A stretch of DNA of 16,086 nt, taken from DAOUAJ01 sp034433615 (lineage in GTDB: Bacteria; Chloroflexota; Anaerolineae; DUEN01). The stretch lies in contig DAOUAJ010000278.1 of the NCBI GenBank assembly GCA_034433615.1, positions 1 through 16,086 of the forward strand, read 5' to 3'. The first letter of the stretch is position 1. Each line of letters opens with the position of its first letter. The notes beneath the pieces are model-generated. The model ran no database searches and was not told the origin of the DNA. It saw only the letters and a list, made by a program, of their open reading frames with translations. The translations under genes and the position numbers were made by a program. Below, piece after piece: positions 7,206-13,198 of the stretch.

Positions 7206-8216
7206 ATGAACACATTCAGGCAGCCTCACATCGCCATCGTCACCACCGGTGGCACCATCGCCATGCGTTACGACCCCCAGGTCGGCGGTGGCGTTCCAGC
7301 ACTGGAGGTAGACGATCTGCTCCGCCTTTTGCCCGATCTGCCTGTGACGTTGGAAGGCGTATCGGTGTGCAATCTGCCAGGCCCCCACATGACACCGGAG
7401 ACGATGTGGGCCGTCCGCCAGGTGGTCGTTGGACTGCTGGCTCGCCCTGATGTGGACGGCGTGGTGGTGACTCACGGCACTGACACGCTGGAGGAGACTG
7501 CGACGCTACTCGACCTGACGTTGGACAGCCCCAAGCCCGTGGTGCTCACCGGCGCCATGCGTCACTCGTCCCAGCCCTCGTACGATGGGCCGGCCAACCT
7601 GGCCGCAGCCGTTCGCGTTGCGGCCGCTGCGGAGGCGCGCAACTTGGGCACCCTGATCGTCCTGGACGACACGATCCACGCCGCCCGGCACGTCACCAAG
7701 ACGCACACCCAGGCGCTGTCCACGTTCCGTTCCGGCCAATTCGGCCCGTTGGGAGTCGTGGACGCGGTGGGTGTGCACATCGTACAGCGGGTCACACCGC
7801 GACCGGTGGCGTGTCCGCAGTTGGAGACCGATGTGGCACTGCTGATGTTGGCCGCGGGCAGCGATCCGGAGCTATTCGACTACCTCGTCCGGCGGGGTGT
7901 CAGAGGGATCGTGCTGGCAGCAATGGGGGGCGGTCGGGTGCCGCCGTCCTGGCTGGAGCCGATCATGGCCGCTGTCCAGGCGGGCGTGCCTGTGGTGATC
8001 GCCACGCGCGTGCCCCAGGGGCGCGTCGGCGACCCTTATGGCTTCCCTGGCTGCCACAGCGATCTGAGACGGCGAGGTTGCCTCTTCGCCGGTGATCTCA
8101 ACGCACCCAAAGCCCGCATCGCGCTGATGGTAGCATTGGGCGCGACCAGGGGCGATCCGGAACGATTGCGGACGTTGTGGCCGGGCCTGGTCGGCTGGCC
8201 AAAGGACATTGGATGA
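7206..8216 (+). CDS. L-asparaginase, type I-like
   Basis: It hydrolyses L-asparagine to aspartate and ammonia. The 336-residue product carries both family signatures. The nucleophile loop is TTGGTIA with Thr17 (13-19), and the second motif is VVVTHGTDTLEETA (86-99) with the Thr92-Asp93 pair. Lys165 in RHVTK is the expected fourth catalytic residue. Further family blocks are VVLTGAMRHSSQPSYDGPANL (112-132) and a C-terminal FAGDLNAPKARIALMVAL. No signal peptide is visible, which suggests a cytosolic enzyme. The ATG at 7206 has GGGGAGA (7194-7200) five bases upstream, and the longer frame would run through the promoter, so this start is preferred. The usual GTG.GN segment reads AAMGGGRVP here, a modest departure. 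It is a single-gene unit, convergent with surE. Gene symbol left open because ansA and ansB cannot be told apart safely. Confidence 0.93.
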   Translation: MNTFRQPHIAIVTTGGTIAMRYDPQVGGGVPALEVDDLLRLLPDLPVTLEGVSVCNLPGPHMTPETMWAVRQVVVGLLARPDVDGVVVTHGTDTLEETATLLDLTLDSPKPVVLTGAMRHSSQPSYDGPANLAAAVRVAAAAEARNLGTLIVLDDTIHAARHVTKTHTQALSTFRSGQFGPLGVVDAVGVHIVQRVTPRPVACPQLETDVALLMLAAGSDPELFDYLVRRGVRGIVLAAMGGGRVPPSWLEPIMAAVQAGVPVVIATRVPQGRVGDPYGFPGCHSDLRRRGCLFAGDLNAPKARIALMVALGATRGDPERLRTLWPGLVGWPKDIG

Positions 8217-8220
8217 ATCA

Positions 8221-8239
8221 TGCTACGTGATGCGTAGCA
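8221..8239 (+). terminator. Hairpin between asparaginase and surE, possible terminator
   Basis: TGCTACG (8221-8227) and CGTAGCA (8233-8239) form a perfect 7-bp stem with a 5-nt loop, starting 4 nt after the asparaginase stop. There is no U-run. The position between convergent genes fits an end-of-transcript role for either side. Confidence 0.4.
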
Positions 8240-8245
8240 CGCAGC

Positions 8246-8262
8246 ACGCAACACGAAACTTG
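8246..8262 (+). repeat. Second copy of the ACGCAACA-type repeat
   Basis: ACGCAACACGAAACTTG matches 7151-7167 at 15 of 17 bases in the same orientation, so the asparaginase gene is bracketed by a short direct repeat. It directly abuts the surE stop codon at 8264. Confidence 0.5.
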
Positions 8263-8263
8263 T

Positions 8264-9082
8264 TCACGCCTCACACCTCATTGCCATAGCAAAGTCCGTG
8301 AGGTCAATCCCCCCGCTCAAGCCCAGCGTGAGCGGGGTGACCGAGACCACGCGGTCCCGCACGAACGCCCAGATGTCCGAATCTGGCTCTAACGTCTCCC
8401 AATCAATCTGCACGCTATAACCCAGCGGCCGGGGCACACCGAAGCGCAGCTCCCTGTCCACGTCCACGCTATTGTAGTACGGCTGGAGCGCCTGCCGCGT
8501 CACCCGCCACGGCGTGCACGGCGTCGCCTCCGCAGGGATGTCTATCTTGACGGCGTGGACGCCGCGCGGCAAGCCGTGTGCTAACAGCCGTTGGGCAAAG
8601 TGGCGGGTGAAGTGCATGCTGGTGGACCAGTCAACCAGATTCCCCGAATTGTGATTATAATGGAACGCTTGCGGCACTTCCAGCGATACCGCCAATCCCG
8701 GCACACCCATGTCGCCCGCCTGCAGCGCGGCCCCCACCGTGCCGGAGACGGTGGTGCCGGTGCCCAGGTTCTCGCCGTGGTTGATGCCCGCCACCGCCAG
8801 GGCCGGCCGGCGGTCAGCCAATGACAGGATGGCATGTAACACCGCCTGTGCGGGCGAACCGTCAATGGCGTAAGCGGTGTAAGTCACGTCGTCAATGTTC
8901 AGAGTGTGCCGGGTGATGGCGCAGCTATAGTGGCCGGGCAGGCTGCGCCCCATGCCGCTCTGTTGCCTGGCCGGCGCTGCGATCAGCAGATCGCCCAGGT
9001 CCCGTACCGCGCGCACGGCCGCGGCCAGCCCGGGCGAGGCCAGCCCGTCATCGTTGGTGATCAGGATCAGGGGAGGGGTCAT
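8264..9082 (-). CDS. surE: 5'/3'-nucleotidase SurE
   Basis: SurE is a metal-dependent phosphatase that releases phosphate from nucleoside monophosphates and, in some species, short polyphosphate. The N-terminal metal motif LITNDDG is intact (Asp11, Asp12), with Ser42 in the QQSGMG loop and Asn101 in GINHGENLGTGTTVSGTVGA, matching the four metal ligands known from the family. The 272-residue length is normal. The ATG at 9080-9082 gives the usual short MTPPLILITNDDG start and has AAGGTGA about 11 nt upstream. An in-frame GTG at 9097 would add five residues but has no well-placed Shine-Dalgarno. The gap to the M42 gene upstream is 286 bp with a repeat and a hairpin, so co-transcription is uncertain. 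Confidence 0.95.
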   Translation of the reverse strand: MTPPLILITNDDGLASPGLAAAVRAVRDLGDLLIAAPARQQSGMGRSLPGHYSCAITRHTLNIDDVTYTAYAIDGSPAQAVLHAILSLADRRPALAVAGINHGENLGTGTTVSGTVGAALQAGDMGVPGLAVSLEVPQAFHYNHNSGNLVDWSTSMHFTRHFAQRLLAHGLPRGVHAVKIDIPAEATPCTPWRVTRQALQPYYNSVDVDRELRFGVPRPLGYSVQIDWETLEPDSDIWAFVRDRVVSVTPLTLGLSGGIDLTDFAMAMRCEA

Positions 9083-9185
9083 CGGTCGGTTGTTCACCTT
9101 CTGGAAGATTCAGGAGGAGATTATACCAGAGGTGTGGGGACAGGCCCAAGCCTGGCAGGGGCGAATACCAGCACCGCCAGCCTGC

Positions 9186-9234
9186 CCCCTGGCCTGCACG
9201 ACGTCCAGGGCAGGCTGGCGGTCAGGCCAGGGAA
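9186..9234 (+). repeat. Palindromic intergenic repeat, copy 2 (compact)
   Basis: A 49-base element with outer inverted arms CCCTGGCCTG (9187-9196) and CAGGCCAGGG (9223-9232). A further inner fold pairs the CCAGCCTGCCC region (9178-9188) with the stretch ending GCAGGCTGG (9210-9218). It is the compact relative of 3672-3751. Both copies sit in intergenic DNA at the 3' side of at least one gene. Confidence 0.7.
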
Positions 9235-9305
9235 TGACGGCGCCGGGGCAATCCCTGGATTACCAGCCAAGGCAGACCACCCAGGGCCAGACCGGGCGAA
9301 CGTGA

Positions 9306-9342
9306 ACAGGCTTCGGGGTTCAGGTGTTGTCCCGAAGCCTGT
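9306..9342 (-). terminator. Perfect 12-bp hairpin downstream of the first M42 gene
   Basis: ACAGGCTTCGGG (9306-9317) and CCCGAAGCCTGT (9331-9342) are perfect inverted repeats around a 13-nt loop, 26 nt beyond the stop of the M42 gene at 9369. No U-run follows. It could end or protect the M42 transcript. Confidence 0.5.
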
Positions 9343-9368
9343 GATTCAATCCCCAGACCTGACGGATC

Positions 9369-10364
9369 TCAGGCTGACAGGTTGATCGGCTCGCTGAGGA
9401 AACCGACAATCAGACGCACGGCGTTGGTCACGTCGTCGTAATCCACCATCTCTGATGGGGAGTGCAGGTAGCGCGTGGGGATGGAGACGCAGCCCGCCGG
9501 CACGCCGGTCCGGCTGACTTGGATCGCCATGGCGTCGGTCGCGCCGAACTCCAGGACCTCAAGCTGATGGGGAATGCCCAGCCGCTCACCTGCCTCGATC
9601 AGACGATCCTTGACCCTGGGATGGGAGAGCATGCCCCCGTCCTTGACCTTGATAGCCGGGCCGTCGCCCAACCTCATGGGCCGCTTTTTCGCTTCAGGTG
9701 TATCCCCTGTCGCTGTCACGTCCACAGCCAGCGCCAGGTCAGGCGTCACCCCAAAAGCCGACGTGGTCGCGCCGCGCAGCCCCACCTCTTCCTGCACGGT
9801 GAACACCCCCACGACCTCGTGGGGCGTCTCCTGAAGTTGCCGCATCACCTCGATCAAGATCGCGCAACTGATGCGGTCGTCGAACGCCTTGGCCACCAGC
9901 CGCTTGCCCAGATCGGTGAACTCGCGGTGGAACACGGCCGGATCGCCCACCTTCACCGGGCAGTCTTCCCGCGAGGAGGCCCCCACGTCAATGAACATCT
10001 GGGCCAGGGTTGGCTCACCCTCGGCCTTCTCCTCGCGACCGATGACTCCCACCAGGCCGTTGCGGAACTGCACCCGCGCTCCTCGCAGGTTGAGGGGATG
10101 CACGCCACCCATGTTGGTGAAGCGCACAAACCCCTTCTCGTCCACGTGAGTCACCATCACGCCGATCTCGTCCATGTGCGCGGCCAGCATCACGCGTACC
10201 CCCCCATTTCGGGTGGGCTTCTTGATGGTGATCAGATTGCCCAATGCGTCCACACGCCACTCATCTACAACGCCGGCCACTTCAGCGCGAACGATTTCGC
10301 GCACCTGATCTTCGTAGCCGGATGGCCCCCACGCTTCCACCAGCCGTTTGATTAAATTCTTCAT
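9369..10364 (-). CDS. M42-family metallo-aminopeptidase (paralogue 1)
   Basis: M42 enzymes are dinuclear metal aminopeptidases, many forming tetrahedral dodecamers (TET) that trim peptides in the cytosol. This 331-residue copy has all expected ligands and catalytic residues: His63 and Asp65 in AAHMDEIG, bridging Asp162 in AFDDR, the Glu192-Glu193 pair in TVQEEVGLRGA, Asp215 in AVDVT and His301 in RYLHSP. The N-terminus LVEAWGPSGYED matches the family. The ATG has AAGGAG (10373-10378) at 8 nt. Compared with the two neighbours it has a shorter insert between 105 and 130 and a longer loop DTPEAKKRPMRLGDG before the last third. Older annotation often calls such proteins endoglucanase or cellulase M. 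Specificity cannot be read from the sequence. Confidence 0.93.
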   Translation of the reverse strand: MKNLIKRLVEAWGPSGYEDQVREIVRAEVAGVVDEWRVDALGNLITIKKPTRNGGVRVMLAAHMDEIGVMVTHVDEKGFVRFTNMGGVHPLNLRGARVQFRNGLVGVIGREEKAEGEPTLAQMFIDVGASSREDCPVKVGDPAVFHREFTDLGKRLVAKAFDDRISCAILIEVMRQLQETPHEVVGVFTVQEEVGLRGATTSAFGVTPDLALAVDVTATGDTPEAKKRPMRLGDGPAIKVKDGGMLSHPRVKDRLIEAGERLGIPHQLEVLEFGATDAMAIQVSRTGVPAGCVSIPTRYLHSPSEMVDYDDVTNAVRLIVGFLSEPINLSA

Positions 10365-10384
10365 CCAGATTGCTCCTTATCTGA

Positions 10385-10486
10385 GCGCTTGTCAAGCGTG
10401 TCAAAGTCATCAGGCCCACCCGCGAAGGGTAGATTTCTCCAAGGAAACTCATTCCTGTTCGCAAAGGGGAGGTACGGAGGGACCTC
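10385..10486 (-). promoter_or_regulatory. Hairpin-rich leader upstream of M42 paralogue 1
   Basis: Reading the minus strand towards the gene there are four short stems: GAGGT/ACCTC (10469-10486), AGGAA/TTCCT (10442-10456), CTACCC/GGGTGG (10416-10432, with one G-U pair) and CGCTT/AAGCG (10386-10398). The Shine-Dalgarno and ATG follow directly. No known RNA family is recognised, and I could not place a convincing promoter for the unit. Confidence 0.35.
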
Positions 10487-10556
10487 TTTTTTCGCCTTTT
10501 ACCTGCCCTTTCTCCGCTTGATCCGAGGAACCTAGACCGGGCGGGGTGGGTAAAAA

Positions 10557-10619
10557 GCTGAAAAGAAGACTTTCTGGAGGGAGAATCCCCTCCAGGCCTC
10601 CCCCAGACCATTGTGAAGG
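10557..10619 (-). repeat. GGAGGG-hairpin repeat, copy A (3' of M42 paralogue 2)
   Basis: CTGGAGGG (10574-10581) pairs with CCCTCCAG (10588-10595). Flanking blocks GCTGAAA, TTTCTG and GCCTCCCC are shared in the same order with 11831-11889. On the minus strand the stem is followed by a U-rich stretch, so it may act as a terminator for the M42 gene ending at 10716. Confidence 0.55.
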
Positions 10620-10640
10620 CGCTGGCATAACCTTGGCGAG

Positions 10641-10661
10641 AAAACCCCACCCTTGAGGGGT
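10641..10661 (-). terminator. Weak intrinsic terminator of M42 paralogue 2
   Basis: On the minus strand ACCCC and GGGGT (10644-10661) form a 5-bp stem followed by TTTT (10641-10644), 54 nt after the stop codon. The stem is short, so the call is tentative. Confidence 0.35.
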
Positions 10662-10715
10662 CAGGCGGGAGGGTCTGACGTGATAACAGACAAACGTCCT
10701 GTGCGCCCAAGGCCA

Positions 10716-11756
10716 TCAGCGCGCCAGCACGGCGGGAGAGATACGGCGCAACGCCGCCGTCACCAGCCGCACCGTCCAGTCAAGGTCCCGCTTGTCCAAC
10801 ACGGAAGCCGCGCTGTGAATGTATCGGCAGGGCACAGCCGCTACCGCGCTGGGTATCCCCTCGCGTGCCAGGTGAATGCGCCCGGCGTCGGTGCCGCCCA
10901 CACCGGGTTGTTTGACCTGGTAGGGGATCCTTTCCGCCTCTGCCGTCTCCATCAGGAAGCGCAGCAGTCGCGGGTCAACGATCACCGAGCGATCCATGAC
11001 CGTGAGCGCTGGCCCCTTGCCCAACTCCGTCGTGGGACTCTCGTCCTTCTCCTTGGGCAAATCATCGGCGACGGTGCCCTCCAGCGCGATGGCGATGTCC
11101 GGGTTGACGTCGTAGGCGGCCACGCGCGCGCCGCGCAGCCCGATCTCCTCCTGGACGGCAAACACAGCGTGCAGCTCGACCGGGTAGGGGCCAGCGGCGA
11201 AGGCCGTTGCCAACACGGCGCACCCGGCGCGGTCGTCAAACGCCTTTCCCTTGACACGTGGCCCCAGGTCAGCGAAGGAGGTGTCGAACACAGCGCGGTC
11301 ACCGCGCTTGACCAGGCGCTCCGCCTCTTCCTGGCTCGACGTCCCAATGTCAATGAAGAGGTCATCTTCACCCAACACCTTCTTCCCCTCGGTATCATCG
11401 AGCAGATGAATGGGCTTCACACCGATGACACCGGGGATCGCGTCCCTGCCGATCCGTACCACCTTGGAGGGCAAGATGCGGTTGTCAATGCCCCCCACCT
11501 TGCGGAAGCGCAATCGCCCTTCCTTCTCGATGCGGATAATCATAAAGCCGATTTCGTCCATATGCGCTTCCACCATCACCCGCATGGGTTGGTCTACGGT
11601 GGCCCTGCGCACAGCAATCAGGTTGCCCAACGCGTCGACCCGCAGTTCATCCGCGTACGGCTTCACAGCCTCTTTCAAGATCGCGCGCACAGCCCCCTCG
11701 TCTCCAGAGACGCCCGGAGCTTCCGACAAGTGCTTCAGCAGTTCAACCGTATCCAT
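10716..11756 (-). CDS. M42-family metallo-aminopeptidase (paralogue 2)
   Basis: A second dinuclear metal aminopeptidase of the M42 family, 346 residues from the ATG at 11754-11756. Metal and catalytic residues are present: His65 and Asp67 in EAHMDEIG, bridging Asp174 in AFDDR, Glu203-Glu204 in AVQEEIGLRGA and His314 in RYIHSA. The metal-binding residue after the catalytic pair is Glu226 (ALEGT) rather than the Asp seen in the other two copies, a known natural alternative. Family members with this pattern also have the longer GVIGVKPIHLLDD segment seen here. The preferred ATG has GGAG eight bases upstream. An in-frame GTG three codons earlier overlaps that Shine-Dalgarno and is less likely. 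It lies 141 nt downstream of paralogue 3 across a repeat hairpin. Confidence 0.93.
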   Translation of the reverse strand: MDTVELLKHLSEAPGVSGDEGAVRAILKEAVKPYADELRVDALGNLIAVRRATVDQPMRVMVEAHMDEIGFMIIRIEKEGRLRFRKVGGIDNRILPSKVVRIGRDAIPGVIGVKPIHLLDDTEGKKVLGEDDLFIDIGTSSQEEAERLVKRGDRAVFDTSFADLGPRVKGKAFDDRAGCAVLATAFAAGPYPVELHAVFAVQEEIGLRGARVAAYDVNPDIAIALEGTVADDLPKEKDESPTTELGKGPALTVMDRSVIVDPRLLRFLMETAEAERIPYQVKQPGVGGTDAGRIHLAREGIPSAVAAVPCRYIHSAASVLDKRDLDWTVRLVTAALRRISPAVLAR

Positions 11757-11830
11757 ACCTTTCACTCCGCTCTGACCTGCCTCTGCTCAGCTTGTGCCTT
11801 TGCGGTCAAACTGAGCATGGGCAGGTTAAG

Positions 11831-11889
11831 GCTGAAAGAAGGATTTCTGTGGAGGGGGTTCCCTCCATGCCTCCCCACAACAGTGCGAG
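11831..11889 (-). repeat. GGAGGG-hairpin repeat, copy B (3' of M42 paralogue 3)
   Basis: TGGAGGG (11850-11856) pairs with CCCTCCA (11861-11867) over a GGTT loop. The surrounding GCTGAAA, TTTCTG and GCCTCCCC blocks align with copy A at 10557-10619, while the loop differs in length and sequence. The hairpin lies 30 nt beyond the stop of paralogue 3. Confidence 0.55.
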
Positions 11890-11897
11890 ACGGAGGC

Positions 11898-12953
11898 TTA
11901 GTCCAGCTTCAATGTGTTGACGAAGGCGTCGTCCAGCCCGGCGATGAAGTGCGCCAGGAGCCGGCCCGTCCGCTCCACATCTTTGAGCGAGAGAGTTTCC
12001 ACAGAGGTGTGCATACTGCGCAGCGGAATGGAGATCAGCCCGGTGGGCACCCCGGCCTGGGTCACCTGCATAGCCCAGGCGTCCGTGCCGGTGTTGGCCG
12101 GCGCCGGCTCCACCTGGTAAGGGATCTCGTGAGCTTTGGCTGTGGCCTCCAGCCGCTCAAAGACGGCGGGGTGGATATTAGGGCCAAAGGCGATGGCTGG
12201 CCCCTTGCCGATCTCCATTGTCTCAGCATCGCTGACACCCGGCTGATTGCCGAAAGTCACATCCAGGGCGATACCTACGGTGGGCATGATGGCGAAGGTG
12301 CTGGTCATGGCTCCTTTCAGTCCTGTCTCCTCTTGAACCGTCGCTACGCCAAAGGCATCCCAGGCATGACGCATTCCCCGCAGTGTGTCCAGACAGACCA
12401 GCATGGCTACCACGCTGGCCCGATCGTCGAACGCCTTGCCCGCCACCAGCCCATTGCGCAGCTCCACGAGGGAGCGGCGCAGGGTGATCAGGTCACCCGT
12501 ACGCACCAGAGCCGTCACATCGTCGGCAGGCAGTCCTACATCAATCAATAAATGCTCCTGCAATATTACTTTTTCGCGCTCATCGGAAGATGAGAGGTGC
12601 GGCGGCCGGCTGCCGATGATGCCGGGGAGCGGCCGGCGGCCATGCACCGTCACCTCCTGTCCCAACAGAACCCGATCATCGAATCCGCCTATCCCGGTAA
12701 AACGAATGAATCCCTTCTCCACCTGAGTGACCATGAGGCCGATCTCGTCCATGTGCGCAGCCAGCATCACGCTGGGACCGCGGCCCTGAGCCGTGTATCC
12801 CCGGCGCAGGGCGATCACGTTGCCCATCGCGTCGGTACGCACCTCGTCAGCCAGAGAACGCATACGCTCGCTCACTAACGAACGGACCTCGTCCTCGTAA
12901 CCGGAGACGCCACTGGCCTCCGATACCTGTCTCAACACCTCCTTGACGTCCAC
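11898..12953 (-). CDS. M42-family metallo-aminopeptidase (paralogue 3)
   Basis: Third M42 aminopeptidase in the row, 351 residues from the GTG at 12951-12953. Its residues are His67 and Asp69 in AAHMDEIG, bridging Asp176 in AFDDR, Glu208-Glu209 in TVQEETGLKGA, Asp231 in ALDVT and His315 in RSMHTS; the last motif is less standard than RYxH in the other copies. The longer frame starting at 13025 would translate leader DNA that contains a short repeat, giving a low-quality N-terminus. A perfect AGGAGG (12962-12967) eight bases before the GTG settles the start. It has its own promoter (13098-13126) and a leader of about 138 nt with a strong 5' hairpin, so it can be expressed independently of the neighbouring membrane protein gene. 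Confidence 0.93.
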   Translation of the reverse strand: MDVKEVLRQVSEASGVSGYEDEVRSLVSERMRSLADEVRTDAMGNVIALRRGYTAQGRGPSVMLAAHMDEIGLMVTQVEKGFIRFTGIGGFDDRVLLGQEVTVHGRRPLPGIIGSRPPHLSSSDEREKVILQEHLLIDVGLPADDVTALVRTGDLITLRRSLVELRNGLVAGKAFDDRASVVAMLVCLDTLRGMRHAWDAFGVATVQEETGLKGAMTSTFAIMPTVGIALDVTFGNQPGVSDAETMEIGKGPAIAFGPNIHPAVFERLEATAKAHEIPYQVEPAPANTGTDAWAMQVTQAGVPTGLISIPLRSMHTSVETLSLKDVERTGRLLAHFIAGLDDAFVNTLKLD

Positions 12954-12985
12954 GCTTGACGCCTCCTCAGTTTGATGCGTGGTTC

Positions 12986-12997
12986 GTGATCCGTGAT
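12986..12997 (-). repeat. ATCACG-type short repeat in the leader of M42 paralogue 3
   Basis: On the minus strand ATCACGGATCAC matches 7138-7149 at 11 of 12 bases and is followed by GAACCACGCATC, again built of CACG units. It lies between the promoter and the GTG start. Confidence 0.4.
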
Positions 12998-13049
12998 GGA
13001 AGTCAGCAAGGATCCGCTCACGCATCGTGGTTTATGTTTCACAGATAGG

Positions 13050-13087
13050 CGCTGGACGGCGCACCCTTGATGATGCACCGTCCAGCG
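13050..13087 (-). promoter_or_regulatory. 14-bp hairpin at the 5' end of the M42 paralogue 3 transcript
   Basis: Arms 13050-13063 and 13074-13087 pair over a 10-nt loop. The single non-Watson-Crick position is a G-U pair on the minus-strand RNA but an A-C mismatch on the plus strand, so the fold favours the minus transcript. It begins about 4 nt after the predicted transcription start. Confidence 0.55.
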
Positions 13088-13097
13088 AATCGGACAC

Positions 13098-13126
13098 AGT
13101 ATACCCAGAGAGGGCGATTTGGTCAA
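13098..13126 (-). promoter_or_regulatory. Promoter of M42 paralogue 3
   Basis: On the minus strand TTGACC (13121-13126) and TATACT (13098-13103) are 17 bp apart, a near-consensus sigma-70-like promoter. Transcription would start near 13091. It lies directly downstream of the terminator hairpin of the preceding gene. Confidence 0.7.
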
Positions 13127-13135
13127 TCGTTATCG

Positions 13136-13174
13136 AAACATAAGAGACCGGGCACGTCCCGGTCTCTTATGTTT
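13136..13174 (-). terminator. Strong 17-bp hairpin terminator after the cyclic-nucleotide sensor gene
   Basis: Arms 13136-13152 and 13158-13174 are perfectly complementary around a CACGT loop. The stem has a GC-rich core and A/U ends (AAA against UUU), so a short U-run closes the minus-strand stem. It starts 24 nt after the stop at 13199 and is nearly symmetric, so it could also stop transcription from the other side. Confidence 0.75.
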
Positions 13175-13198
13175 ACGATGTTGCTGGCGATTCAACTT

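Noticed and set aside
10365..10405. TTGACA boxes just before M42 paralogue 1
   Set aside because: The matching -10 (GATAAG) would overlap the Shine-Dalgarno AAGGAG and start the RNA almost at the ATG, so it is unlikely unless the gene is leaderless.
10469..10492. Plus-strand hairpin followed by six T, like an intrinsic terminator
   Set aside because: No plus-strand gene leads into it; the same stem is better read as part of the minus-strand leader.
10653..12551. Long plus-strand open frame of 632 codons across two M42 genes
   Set aside because: It is antisense to two clear metallopeptidase genes, has no family-like motifs and is rich in His, Arg and Gln in the manner of a shadow frame in GC-rich DNA.
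12954..13025. Upstream ATG start for M42 paralogue 3
   Set aside because: The extra 24 codons cover repeat DNA in the leader, while AGGAGG sits eight bases before the GTG at 12953.
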